A stretch of DNA of 64,000 nucleotides from Pseudorhodoferax sp032153935 (GTDB lineage Bacteria; Pseudomonadota; Gammaproteobacteria; Burkholderiales; Burkholderiaceae_C): the NCBI RefSeq assembly GCF_964253035.1, contig NZ_CAXUQL020000001.1, forward strand, positions 6,386,001 through 6,450,000, given 5' to 3'. The first letter of the stretch is position 1. Every line of letters begins with the position of its first letter. Positions 26,177-41,325 of this stretch are shown here, one piece after another. The notes beneath the pieces were generated by a model. It had not been told where the DNA came from, searched no databases, and saw only the letters and a program-made list of their open reading frames with translations. The translations under genes were made by a program, and so were the position numbers.

Positions 26177-28696
26177 ATGAAGATCGTCGTCGTCGGCCAC
26201 GGAATGGTGGGCCACAAATTCCTCGAGAGCCTGGCCGAGAGCGGCCAGCCCGACCTGCAGGTCACCGTGCTCTGCGAGGAGCCGCGCGCGGCCTACGACC
26301 GCGTGCACCTTTCGGAGTTCTTCAGCGGCAAGACCGCCGACGCGCTTTCGCTGGTGGAGCCCGGCTTCTTCGAGAAGACCGGCTTCACACTGCGTCTGGC
26401 CGCCCGCGCAGCGGCCGTGGAACGCCGCAACAAGACCGTGACCACCGCCGACGGCGAAGTCGTCCCCTACGACAAGCTGGTGCTGGCCACCGGTTCCAAC
26501 CCCTTCGTGCCCGGCGTGCCAGGCCGCGACCGCCCCGGCTGCCACGTCTACCGCACCATCGAGGACCTGGAGGCCATGCAGGCCTCCGGCGCCAGGTCGG
26601 CCAGCGGCGTGGTCATCGGCGGCGGCCTGCTGGGCCTGGAGTGCGCCAAGGCGCTGCGCGACATGGGTTTGCAGACGCATGTGGTGGAGTTCGCCCCGCG
26701 ACTCATGACCGTGCAGGTGGACGAAGGCGGCGGCCGCACCTTGCGCAAGAAGATCGAGGCGCTGGGCGTGCAGGTGCACACGGGCCGCAACACCACCGAG
26801 ATCGTCGACGGCGCCACGGCGCGCCACCGCCTGGTCTTCGCCGACGGCACACACCTGGAGACCGACATGATCGTGTTCTCCGCCGGCATCCGCCCGCGCG
26901 ACGACCTGGCGCGCCAGTGCGTGCTGGCCATCGGCCCGCGTGGTGGCGTGGTCATCGACAACCACTGCCGCACCAGCGACCACGACGTCTACGCCATCGG
27001 CGAATGCGCGTCGTGGAACGAGCAGGTGTTCGGCCTGGTCGCGCCGGGCTACGACATGGCCCGCGTGGCTGCACGCCATGTGCTGGGCGATGCTACGGCG
27101 GCCTTCACCGGCGCCGACATGAGCACCAAGCTCAAGCTCATGGGCGTGGACGTGGCCAGCATCGGCGACGCGCAGGGCAAGACGCCGGGTGCCTGCTCCT
27201 ACCACTTCGTCGACGAGCGCAAGCAGATCTACAAGAAGATCGTCGTCAGCGAGGACGGCAAGAAGCTGCTGGGCGCGGTGCTGGTGGGCAATGCCGACGA
27301 ATACGGCACGCTGCTGCAGACCGCGCTCAACGGCCTGGCCCTGCCCGACGATCCCGAGTTCATGATCCTGCCCTCCAGCGACGGCAAGGCCAAGCCCGGC
27401 CTGGGCGTGGAAGCCCTGCCCGACACGGCGCAGATCTGCTCGTGCAACAGCGTCAGCAAGGGCCAGATCTGCGCGGCCGTCGGCGAAGGCGCCTGCACCG
27501 TGGCGGACCTGAAAGCCTGCACCAAGGCCGGCGCCACCTGCGGCGGCTGCGTGCCGCTGGTCACCCAGGTCATGAAGTTCGAGATGGCGCGCCGCGGCAT
27601 GGCCGTCAACAACCATGTCTGCGAACACTTCGCCTACTCGCGCCAGGAGATCTACCACCTGGTGCGCGTGGGCCAGATCAAGACCTTCGACGAGCTGCTC
27701 GCCAAGCACGGCAAGGGCCTGGGCTGCGACATCTGCAAGCCCGTGGCCGCCAGCGTGCTGGCCTCCATCTGGAACGAGTTCGTGCTGAAGCCCCAGCTCG
27801 CCAAGCTGCAGGACAGCAACGACTACTTCCTCGGCAACATCCAGAAGGACGGCACCTACTCCGTGGTGCCGCGCATGCCGGGCGGCGAGGTCACGCCCGA
27901 CGGCCTGATCGCCGTGGGCCAGGTGGCCAAGAAGTACGGCCTCTACACCAAGGTCACGGGCGGCGCGCGCGTGGACATGTTCGGCGCGCGGCTGGAGCAG
28001 TTGCCGCTGATCTGGGAGGAACTGATCGCCGCCGGCTTCGAGAGCGGCCACGCCTACGGCAAGAGCCTGCGCACCGTGAAGAGCTGCGTGGGCAGCACCT
28101 GGTGCCGCTACGGCGTGGACGATTCCGTGGGCCTGGCCGTGCAGATCGAGAACCGCTACAAGGGCCTGCGCGCGCCGCACAAGATCAAGTTCGGCGTCTC
28201 GGGCTGCACGCGCGAATGCGCCGAGGCCCAGGGCAAGGACGTGGGCATCATCGCCACCGACAAGGGCTGGAACCTGTATGTCTGCGGCAACGGCGGCATG
28301 AAGCCGCGCCATGCCGAACTGATCGCGAGCGACCTGAGCAAGGACGCGCTGATCGCGCTGGTCGACCGCTTCCTGATGTTCTACGTGCGCACGGCCGACC
28401 GGCTGCAGCGCACCAGCACCTGGCGCGAGAGCCTGGAGGGCGGGCTGGACTACCTGAAGCAGGTGCTGATCGAGGACTCGCTCGGCATCGGCGCCGAACT
28501 CGAGGCGCAGATGCAGCACGTGGTCGACACCTACCAGTGCGAGTGGAAGAGCGCCGTGACCGACCCGGCCGTGCGCCAGCGCTTCAAGAGTTTTGTGAAC
28601 AGCGACCAGCCCGACCAGCGCATCGTGTTCGTGAAGGAGCGCGGCCAGATCCGGCCGGCGCGCCAGGATGAACGCGACACCGCCGAGACCATTTGA
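26177..28696 (+). CDS. nirB: Assimilatory nitrite reductase large subunit NirB
   Basis: 839 residues; NADH-dependent siroheme enzyme reducing nitrite to ammonium in the cytoplasm. Start ATG 26177 has AGGAG at 26162-26166. Domains: FAD/NAD-binding reductase (1 to about 400; VVVGHGMVGHKFLESL, IGGGLLGLECAKAL, YAIGECASWNEQ); BFD-like [2Fe-2S] module (about 415-480; ICSCNSVSKGQIC and CTKAGATCGGC); and two nitrite/sulfite reductase half-domains with the siroheme-[4Fe-4S] cysteines in SCVGSTWCRYG and GVSGCTRECAEAQGKD. Followed by nirD 11 bp later. Confidence 0.97.
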   Translation: MKIVVVGHGMVGHKFLESLAESGQPDLQVTVLCEEPRAAYDRVHLSEFFSGKTADALSLVEPGFFEKTGFTLRLAARAAAVERRNKTVTTADGEVVPYDKLVLATGSNPFVPGVPGRDRPGCHVYRTIEDLEAMQASGARSASGVVIGGGLLGLECAKALRDMGLQTHVVEFAPRLMTVQVDEGGGRTLRKKIEALGVQVHTGRNTTEIVDGATARHRLVFADGTHLETDMIVFSAGIRPRDDLARQCVLAIGPRGGVVIDNHCRTSDHDVYAIGECASWNEQVFGLVAPGYDMARVAARHVLGDATAAFTGADMSTKLKLMGVDVASIGDAQGKTPGACSYHFVDERKQIYKKIVVSEDGKKLLGAVLVGNADEYGTLLQTALNGLALPDDPEFMILPSSDGKAKPGLGVEALPDTAQICSCNSVSKGQICAAVGEGACTVADLKACTKAGATCGGCVPLVTQVMKFEMARRGMAVNNHVCEHFAYSRQEIYHLVRVGQIKTFDELLAKHGKGLGCDICKPVAASVLASIWNEFVLKPQLAKLQDSNDYFLGNIQKDGTYSVVPRMPGGEVTPDGLIAVGQVAKKYGLYTKVTGGARVDMFGARLEQLPLIWEELIAAGFESGHAYGKSLRTVKSCVGSTWCRYGVDDSVGLAVQIENRYKGLRAPHKIKFGVSGCTRECAEAQGKDVGIIATDKGWNLYVCGNGGMKPRHAELIASDLSKDALIALVDRFLMFYVRTADRLQRTSTWRESLEGGLDYLKQVLIEDSLGIGAELEAQMQHVVDTYQCEWKSAVTDPAVRQRFKSFVNSDQPDQRIVFVKERGQIRPARQDERDTAETI

Positions 28697-28707
28697 GGAG
28701 CACCACC

Positions 28708-29046
28708 ATGCTGACCAAGACCCTGAACTGGACCGCCGTCTGCAAGGCAGACGACATCGTGCCCCACACCGGCGTCTGCGCGCTCGTCGAAGACCGCCAC
28801 GTGGCCGTGTTCCGCCTCGGCGAGGACCGCTTCTTCGCCATCGACAACATCGACCCCAAGTCGGGCGCCAGCGTGCTCGCCCGCGGGCTGATCGGCAGCC
28901 TGGGCGAGCGCATCGTCGTCGCCTCGCCGCTCTACAAGAACCACTTCGACCTGGCCACCGGCGAATGCCTGGAGGCGCCCGAGCACTCCGTCGGCGTGCA
29001 CGCCGTACGCGTCGACAACGGCCGCGTGTTCGTGGCCCTGAACTGA
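28708..29046 (+). CDS. nirD: Nitrite reductase small subunit NirD
   Basis: 112 residues. A Rieske-like fold without the cluster-binding Cys/His residues, as normal for NirD: DDIVPHTGVCALVEDRHVAV, RFFAIDNIDPKSGASVLARG, RIVVASPLYKNHFDLATGEC. Needed with NirB for NADH-nitrite reductase activity. GAGGAG (28695-28700) precedes the ATG; nirB's stop is 11 bp upstream. Confidence 0.95.
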   Translation: MLTKTLNWTAVCKADDIVPHTGVCALVEDRHVAVFRLGEDRFFAIDNIDPKSGASVLARGLIGSLGERIVVASPLYKNHFDLATGECLEAPEHSVGVHAVRVDNGRVFVALN

Positions 29047-29064
29047 AACACACAAGGAAACGCC

Positions 29065-29877
29065 ATGGCCTACCTCGCCCCCACCGAATTCGTGACCAAG
29101 ATGGTCGACGCCGGTGAATCCAAGCTGCTGATGTCCACGCGCGACACGCTGATCCGCTCCTACATGGCCGGTGCCATCCTGGCGCTGGCGGCGGCCTTCG
29201 CCGTCAGCGTGACGGTCAACACCGGCAACCCGCTGCTGGGCGCCGTGCTGTTCCCGGTCGGCTTCATCATGCTGTACCTGATGGGCTTCGACCTGCTGAC
29301 CGGCGTGTTCACGCTGGCCCCGCTGGCCGTGCTCGACAAGCGCCCGGGCGCCACCTGGAAGGGCGTGCTGCGCAATTGGGGCCTGGTGTTCTGCGGCAAC
29401 TTCGCCGGTGCGCTGACGGTGGCCGTGTTCATGGCCATCATCTTCACCTTCGGCTTCTCGGAAGCACCCAACGCCATCGGCGAGAAGCTGGGCCACATCG
29501 GCGAGGGCCGCACTGTGGGCTACTCGGCGCACGGCGCGGCCGGCATGCTCACGCTGTTCGTGCGTGCGGTCATGTGCAACTGGATGGTGTCCACCGGCGT
29601 GGTTGCGGCCATGATGTCCACCAGCGTCTCGGGCAAGGCCATCGGCATGTGGATGCCCATCATGGTGTTCTTCTACATGGGCTTCGAGCACAGCATCGTC
29701 AACATGTTCCTGTTCCCCACCGGCCTGATGCTGGGCGGCAAGTTCACGATGATGGACTACATCGTCTGGAACGAGATCCCCACCGTGCTGGGCAACCTGG
29801 TGGGCGGCCTGACCTTCGTCGGCGCGACGCTGTACTCCACGCACTACAAGACCGGTGCCAAGCGCCGCATCGCTTGA
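29065..29877 (+). CDS. Formate/nitrite channel (NirC/FocA family)
   Basis: 270 residues with six membrane helices of the FNT family. Family strings: GAILALAAAFAVSVTVNTGN, FPVGFIMLYLMGFDLLTGVF, NWGLVFCGNFAGALTVAVF, MCNWMVSTGVVAAMMSTSVS and MVFFYMGFEHSIVNMFLFPT. The last contains the conserved channel histidine in FEHS. Position after nirBD argues for nitrite uptake. Its last 23 bp overlap the next gene's GTG start. Confidence 0.92.
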   Translation: MAYLAPTEFVTKMVDAGESKLLMSTRDTLIRSYMAGAILALAAAFAVSVTVNTGNPLLGAVLFPVGFIMLYLMGFDLLTGVFTLAPLAVLDKRPGATWKGVLRNWGLVFCGNFAGALTVAVFMAIIFTFGFSEAPNAIGEKLGHIGEGRTVGYSAHGAAGMLTLFVRAVMCNWMVSTGVVAAMMSTSVSGKAIGMWMPIMVFFYMGFEHSIVNMFLFPTGLMLGGKFTMMDYIVWNEIPTVLGNLVGGLTFVGATLYSTHYKTGAKRRIA

Positions 29878-31606
29878 GGTCACGCTCGGCCAGCATTCGC
29901 TGGCAGGTAGCGATGGGCTGAACCAGGACTTCCACGGCGCCGTCGTCCCCACGGGCTCGGCGCTGCACACCAAGGGCATCGCCGTGGCGCTGGCCGACGG
30001 CATCGGCTCCAGCACCGTGAGCCAGCTGGCCAGTGCCGCCGCCGTGCGCGGCTTCCTCGACGACTACTACGCCTGCTCGGAAGCCTGGTCGGTGCGCCGC
30101 GCCGCGCAATGCGTGCTGGGCGCCACCAACGCCTGGCTGCATGCGCAGAACCAGCGCGGCGATGCGCGATTCGACAAGGACCGCGGCCACTGCTGCACCT
30201 TCAGCGCCATCGTGCTCAAGGGTCGCGAACTGCACGTGCTCCACGTGGGCGACACGCGCATCTACCGCGTGCACGCGCAGGCGCTGGAGCAGCTCACCGA
30301 GGACCACCGCGTGCACCTGGGTCATGCGGGAGACCAGCAGTCCTACCTGGGCCGGGCGCTGGGCGCCACAGCGCATGTGGAGATCGACCACCTGCGCCTG
30401 GAGGCCGAACCGGGCGCGCTCTACCTGCTGGCCAGCGACGGCGCCTACGAGCGCCTGGACGCGGCCGCCGTGCATGCCGCGCTGGACCGTTGGCCCCAGG
30501 ACTTCGACGCCGCGGCCCGCACCCTGGCCGAGACGGCACGCGCCCGCGGCAGCCGCGACGATGCCACCGTGCAGTTGCTGCGCATCGACACCCTGCCCCC
30601 GCACGACGCCCAGCCCTGGCAGGCCCGGCGCGCGCAGCTGCGGCTGCCGCCACCGCTGGCGCCGCGCATGGTGTTCGAGGGCTGCACGCTGGTGCGCGAG
30701 CTGCATGCGAGCGCGCGCAGCCAGGTCTTCCTCGCGCGCGACGAACAGACCGGCCAGCCGCTCGTCATCAAGGTGCCGGCCGTGGACCTGCGCGAGGACG
30801 CCGACGCGCTGGACCGCTTCCTGCTGGAGGAATGGGTGGCGCGGCGCATGCACAGCCCGCATGTGCTGCAGGCCGCCCCCGGCGAGCGCGCGCGCGAGCA
30901 CCTGTACGTGGCGATGGAATACATCGAAGGCCAGACCCTGGCGCAATGGATGACCGACCATCCGCGGCCCGACCTGGACAGCGTGCGCGGCCTGGTCGCG
31001 CAATTGGCCAAGGGCCTGCAGGCCTTGCACGGCAAGGAGATGCTGCACCAGGACCTGCGGCCCGAGAACGTGATGGTCGACCGCAGCGGCACCGTGAAGA
31101 TCATCGATCTCGCCTCGGCCCATGTGGCCGGGCTGGCCGAGGCGGCGCCGACGCGGGAGGCCACGCGCATCGTCGGCTCCTTGCAGTACACCGCGCCCGA
31201 GTACTTCGTCGGCGGCCAGCCCACGGCCGCCGCCGACCTGTTCGCGCTGGCCGTTCTGAGCTACCAGATGCTCAGCGGCCAGCTGCCCTATGGCCTGCAG
31301 GTCACCCAGTTGCGCACGCCCGCGGACTTGAAACGCCTGCGCTACGTGCCGCTGCGCCACCACCGCCCGGAGCTGCCGGCCTGGCTGGACGCGGTGCTGC
31401 ACAAGGCCTTGCAGGGCGACCCGGCCCGGCGACAGGAGGCGGTGTCGGAGTTCGTGCACGACCTGCACCGGCCGGGCGCGGCGCTGCTGCGCACGCGCGC
31501 GATGCCGCTGGCCGAGCGCGATCCGGTGCTGTTCTGGCAGGTCTGCACGGTGGTGCTGGGCCTGGCGACGGTGGTGCTGGTGGGGCTGCGCGCGCTGGGG
31601 CATTGA
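29855..31606 (+). CDS. Fused PP2C phosphatase and Ser/Thr kinase with C-terminal membrane anchor
   Basis: 583 residues from GTG 29855, overlapping the nitrite channel gene by 23 bp. Residues 1 to about 240 are a PP2C phosphatase: LADGIGSSTVSQLAS, CCTFSAIVLKGRELHVLHVG, LLASDGAYERL and GSRDDATVQL give the metal-binding aspartates. Residues about 265-530 are a protein kinase: PLVIKVPA (VAIK lysine), LHQDLRPENVMVD (HRD equivalent HQD), KIIDLASA where DLA replaces DFG, and YTAPEYFVGG (APE). Residues about 555-580 form one membrane helix. In related Burkholderiales the same fusion accompanies nitrate/nitrite genes, so it probably tunes nitrogen uptake; substrate unknown. Confidence 0.88.
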   Translation: MPSAASLEVTLGQHSLAGSDGLNQDFHGAVVPTGSALHTKGIAVALADGIGSSTVSQLASAAAVRGFLDDYYACSEAWSVRRAAQCVLGATNAWLHAQNQRGDARFDKDRGHCCTFSAIVLKGRELHVLHVGDTRIYRVHAQALEQLTEDHRVHLGHAGDQQSYLGRALGATAHVEIDHLRLEAEPGALYLLASDGAYERLDAAAVHAALDRWPQDFDAAARTLAETARARGSRDDATVQLLRIDTLPPHDAQPWQARRAQLRLPPPLAPRMVFEGCTLVRELHASARSQVFLARDEQTGQPLVIKVPAVDLREDADALDRFLLEEWVARRMHSPHVLQAAPGERAREHLYVAMEYIEGQTLAQWMTDHPRPDLDSVRGLVAQLAKGLQALHGKEMLHQDLRPENVMVDRSGTVKIIDLASAHVAGLAEAAPTREATRIVGSLQYTAPEYFVGGQPTAAADLFALAVLSYQMLSGQLPYGLQVTQLRTPADLKRLRYVPLRHHRPELPAWLDAVLHKALQGDPARRQEAVSEFVHDLHRPGAALLRTRAMPLAERDPVLFWQVCTVVLGLATVVLVGLRALGH

Positions 31607-31787
31607 GGGCGCAAAGACTTCCGCACGCTGGACCGGACCGCCGCTCAGGCACAGCAGGCGGGCTTGGCGCCCGACGCGTTGCTGGTCGATGAAACCTGAC
31701 TGCCTGGTCGTTGACGCCAAGGCGCTGGTCAGCGCCGCGCAGGCCAGCGCCGCGGGGCCGGGCTCGGCATCAGAGATGCCTGACCGC

Positions 31788-32502
31788 TCAAAGGTCCATC
31801 TCCGCGCCTCGCATACGGAGCCACTCCTTGCGCTTCCGGTAGTCCGGCAACACCTTGTCCACCTCGTTCCAGAACGCCTCGCCATGGTCGCGGTGGCGCA
31901 GATGGCACAGCTCGTGCACCACGATGTAGTCGATGATCTTTGGCGGTGCCATCAGGCACTTCCAGTGGAATAGCAGCCCGCCACCCGGCAGGCTGGTGGC
32001 CCAGCGGTAGCCTAGTTCGCGCACCTGCAGCGGCCCCGGCTCGACATCGACGCGCGGCGAAAAGTACGCCACGCGCTGCGCGATGCGCGCCTGTCCGGCC
32101 GTGCTGTAGAACCCTCTGAACGCCTCCTGCGCCGCCGCCTTGCCGCCCGTATCCACCACGCTGCGCAGCAGGCAGAAGCGTCCGTCCTTGAGCTTGAGCG
32201 GCGCGTTCTGCTCGGCCACCAGCAGCAGGCGGTAGGCGCTGCCCAGGTACAGAAAGCTCTCGCCATTGACCCACTCACGCACCACGCGCGTGGCGTTCAG
32301 GTCGCGCCACTCGGCCAGGTTGCGGTAGATCCACAGGCGCCGGCTCAGCACCGTGTGGTCCACCTGCTCGGGCGTCATGCGCGCGGGCGGCCGCACGGTG
32401 ACGGCGCCATCGCGCTCGATCACGATGTCGGTGGTGCGCCGCGCCGTGCCCGGCAGCAGCCGGTACTCGATGTCGTGCACCCGACGCAGGGTGGCGGTGG
32501 CT

Positions 32503-32513
<11 letters not shown>
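31788..32513 (-). CDS. YgjP-type metal-dependent hydrolase (M48-like)
   Basis: 241 residues from ATG 32511-32513 (a GTG lies one codon earlier). The C-terminal half is a YgjP-like zincin: YIVVHELCHLRHRDHGEAFW has HExxH plus the third-ligand histidine, followed by LPDYRKRKEWL. The N-terminal half is the usual beta-rich part (IVIERDGAVTVRPPARMT). It starts 11 bp inside the end of hsdR, so it is the last gene of the restriction operon. YgjP homologues often sit in type I R-M loci; their role is not established. Confidence 0.88.
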
Positions 32514-35759
<3,246 letters not shown>

Positions 35760-35763
<4 letters not shown>

Positions 35764-37370
35764 CGGGAAGCCCCCGTTGGCGCGGCGCTCACGCGCTGCC
35801 GGCCCAGCGCCGTCAGCCGGTAGCGCTGCATGCGGCTGGTGGGTTGATCGGGCAAGGTCATTTCCAGATAGCCCGCCTTCATGGCAGGCAGGAGATACCG
35901 ATTGCGAAAATGCGGCGCATGCCGCAGGCCCAAGGCCTCCTGCAGGCTGCGCCGCGTGAGCTCGCCATGCGCCGCGACCACCAGCAAGCTCAGCACAGGG
36001 TCGGTGACCTCATCGGTGACTTGATCGGTGACTTGATCGGTGACTTGATCGGTGACTTGATCGGTGACTTGGTCGGTGACTTGATCGGTCACTTCCGGGG
36101 ACGTCCCCTCCGTCGTGGTCGCCAGCGGATGCACCGGCAGCCGGATCACATAGGCCGCACGGTCGTCATCCGTCTCGAACAGCGGTGCAGGCGAGCCGTT
36201 GGCGAGCATGGCCTTCAGGATCTTCGGCACCCCGGTGCTGCGGCCTTCGGTCAGGTCCAGCTCCTTCAAGAACTCGCCGATGCGGCGGTTGCGGTAGCGC
36301 CGGCTCACGGCGCGGCCGGCGGCGAAGTCTTCCAGCCGGATCGAGCGGTCCGGCCCCGGGAAGCTCAGGATCACCAGTTCCTCGCGGCTGATGCGCACCT
36401 CGATGGGTTCGCGTTCGTCATACGCGCGGTGGTACACGGCATTGACCAGCGCTTCCTCGATCGCCACATAGGGAAAGTTCCATACCCGCGTGGCCTCGGC
36501 ACGGTCGGGGTGTTTCAGCACCGTCTCGGTCAGGTAGTTGCGCTGGATGTAGCCCAGCGCCTCGCGCGTCATGCGCGCCAGCGGGCCCTTGAAGATCTTC
36601 TCGTCGAAGCGGTCGCCGCCCGCGCCCTCGGGGAACCACACCACATCGATCTGCGTGTAGGGGAAGAATCGGTCTGGCGCGTCGTTGAAGAACAGCAGGC
36701 CCACGTTCTTGGGCCAGGGCGCCTCGGTCGACCCGCCCACCACGTTCATCTGTCGGCCCAGCGCCTCCAGTGGCAGGGTGGCGGCCCCCTCGGCCAGCGC
36801 GCTGCCCACCTCGCGCAAGTACTCCAGCATCAGCGGGCGCGACAGGTCTTCCACGCGCGCCTGCTGCGCCAGCCGGTCGTCCCAGGGCACATTGGCGGTC
36901 AAGGTCAGCAGTTCCTGCTCGTCCGCGCCCTTGGCCTCCACCGTGCTGCTGTAGCGGCGGATGTAGTAGTGCCAGGTTTTGTGCTTGGCCTTCACCGACG
37001 CGGGCGCCTTGTAGGGCCGGTGCATGCCACCGGGCGCCTGCAGCACGATCAGCAGGCGGCCTTCCACCCGTTCCACGCTCAGCGCGGGGAAATACGGCGG
37101 CTGGATCAACTGGCAGGCGGCCAGCAGCTCCTGCTGGATGCGGTCGATCTGGTTCTCCGCCAGGCCCACGGGCGGGAACACCGGCCGGCCATCGGCGTCG
37201 CAGTCCTGCCCGATCACCACATAGCCGCCGCCCAGGTTCGCGAAGTCGTTGGCGAAGGCGCACAGCGTACGCAGGATGGGGTCGGGGTTCCAGCCGGCCT
37301 TGTATTCGATGCGCTCGCCCTCGACCGTGCGCTGGCGCAGCAGGTGGGGCAGGTTGAGGGGGAGCGGCAT
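35760..37370 (-). CDS. AlbA-domain ATP-binding protein with TDQV tandem repeat
   Basis: 536 residues. N-terminal AlbA_2 (schlafen-like) DNA-binding domain: EGERIEYKAGWNPDPILRTL and LGGGYVVIGQD (residues about 17-55). A GHKL-type ATPase-like middle follows: PYVAIEEALVNAVYHRAYDE (about 305), SFPGPDRSIR and GRSTGVPKILKAM. From about residue 425 there are eight VTDx tetrads (six VTDQ) encoded by a 12-bp repeat, then a winged-helix-like tail. Wedged between hsdS (4-bp gap) and hsdR (ATGA overlap), so it is an accessory of the R-M operon. Such proteins are often annotated as transcriptional regulators; actual role unknown. Confidence 0.8.
36001..36096. repeat. Eight 12-bp tandem repeats inside a coding region
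   Basis: Unit TCGGTGACTTGA on the plus strand: five exact copies (36013-36060 and 36073-36084), one single-base variant (36061-36072) and two diverged end copies (36001-36012, 36085-36096). Each codes one VTDQ tetrad on the minus strand. Unit length is a multiple of three, so slippage changes protein length without breaking the frame. Confidence 0.95.
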
Positions 37371-37374
37371 GGCG

Positions 37375-38617
37375 TCAGGCGGGGAGGGCGGGCTCGGGGA
37401 CGGTGACCGGGACTTTGCCGGTGAGGAGGTCTTGCATGAGGCCGAGTTTTTGGGCGCGGAGTTTGGCCAACCCGTTTCGAAGTGCTTTGATTGGGCGATG
37501 CGCCGCCTCGTACCGGGCTGATATCGCCTGTTGCTCTTCGAGCGGCGGCAGCATCAACTTCAACGGCCGAAGGTCTTGCAAATTGATGTTCTTCTGCGCG
37601 CTCTGCGGCGCCATTGCCTCAAGTCTTGGTTTGCTCCGACGAATCGAAAGCTCCACGAACCGAACGTCCGCAGCGCCCGTCACTACGACACCTACAACGC
37701 TGTCTGGAAAATACATTGGGATGGACAAGATGGCCGTATCGGCGATGTTTGCCGCAATCGTGACCGCGATCGTTCCTGTGGGAAAGCAACTGCTCACAGC
37801 AGCACCGCTCGCACTGAGCGTTTGCGAATAGGTGTCGAGGTAGTCGCCTGCAGCTGCGGCAATGTCACCTGTCTGAATAAACGGAAAGGCTCCTCCGAGG
37901 AATCGCGGGTCGTTGCGCGGGCGGTGTGTGAACTTCCCGCGGCCAACCTGCGCAATGTCCTGAAGCTCGGCCTCTCGCCATGACTTCGGAACGATCCTGC
38001 CACCAAGCGAATGGTAAAGATCAGGCTCCGATGCGGGCTCCGGTCTGGCAACGCCGGTCGGCAGCACCCCACGCGTGAACAGATCCTGCATCAGCCCGGC
38101 CTTGATCTGCTGGTGCTTCTCGATCAGCGCTTCGGTGGCTTCGATAGCGTTGTCGAGACTGGTGAGGATCGCGGCGATGCGTTGCTGATGGACTTGCGTC
38201 GCGGGAAAAAAAACGCGGGTGGTCCGAACGTCGCCCCAGGAACAGCGCGGCATCTTCGTGCCTTCTTCGGTCTGGATGGCGCGCCGAAAAACTTCGTCTG
38301 ACTGCGCTATGTAACCGGCGTAAGCAGCATCAATGCCTGGCCGCGCTCGCAGCACCAGCACATCGGTCGAGCAGTAGCCCGCTTGGTCAACGCGAACGCT
38401 CTTACGCAGCCGAGGGCGCAACTTGCCGAACAGAATGTCGCCCGCTGCGAATACGCCGTTCGTGCTAATTGAATCTCCGGCATTGCCCAAGGATCGGAGC
38501 GAAGTGCCACTCGACGGAATGTGCTCAAGCCCCACATATGGCTTCGACGCATCCTTTGCCGTGAGCGCTCGGTCAGTGACCTGCATGACCAAGTCTTCGA
38601 ACGGTCGAATATTGCCT

Positions 38618-38625
<8 letters not shown>
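37375..38625 (-). CDS. hsdS: Type I restriction-modification specificity subunit S
   Basis: 416 residues from ATG 38623-38625, overlapping the hsdM stop by 8 bp. Two target-recognition domains, each followed by a conserved coiled-coil spacer: FPATQVHQQRIAAILTSLDN and EKHQQIKAGLMQDLFTRGVL near residues 145-190, and LPPLEEQQAISARYEAAHRP and LRAQKLGLMQDLLTGKVPV at the end. The two-part target sequence cannot be read from the protein. Base composition of the two TRDs is more AT-rich than the flanks, as expected for exchanged domains. Confidence 0.93.
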
Positions 38626-41173
<2,548 letters not shown>

Positions 41174-41279
41174 CGGTTGCGGATACACGGGGATGGCAAC
41201 CCAACATTGTGCGTCGGCCAGGACGCCGCTGTCCGACCGCGGCCCCACGGCGCTGCACTGCCCACCGCCGAAACGGCAA

Positions 41280-41305
41280 GGCCCGCATGCGCGAGCATGC
41301 GGGCC
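41280..41305 (-). terminator. Terminator-like hairpin after tctA
   Basis: A perfect 11-bp stem GGCCCGCATGC / GCATGCGGGCC with loop GCGA, 20 bp beyond the tctA stop, followed on the minus strand by TTGCCGTTT. The U-run is weak. It sits between tctA and hsdM and could insulate the R-M operon. Confidence 0.55.
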
Positions 41306-41325
41306 TAGCAGGGTTCACCCGACCC

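Noticed and set aside
26135..29053. 972-codon minus-strand open frame opposite nirBD
   Set aside because: His/Ala/Val-rich mirror of nirB codon bias in high-GC DNA; nirB and nirD on the other strand carry all cofactor motifs.
36001..36096. Tandem repeats as a CRISPR array
   Set aside because: Repeats are 12 bp, contiguous without spacers, and in frame within a gene.
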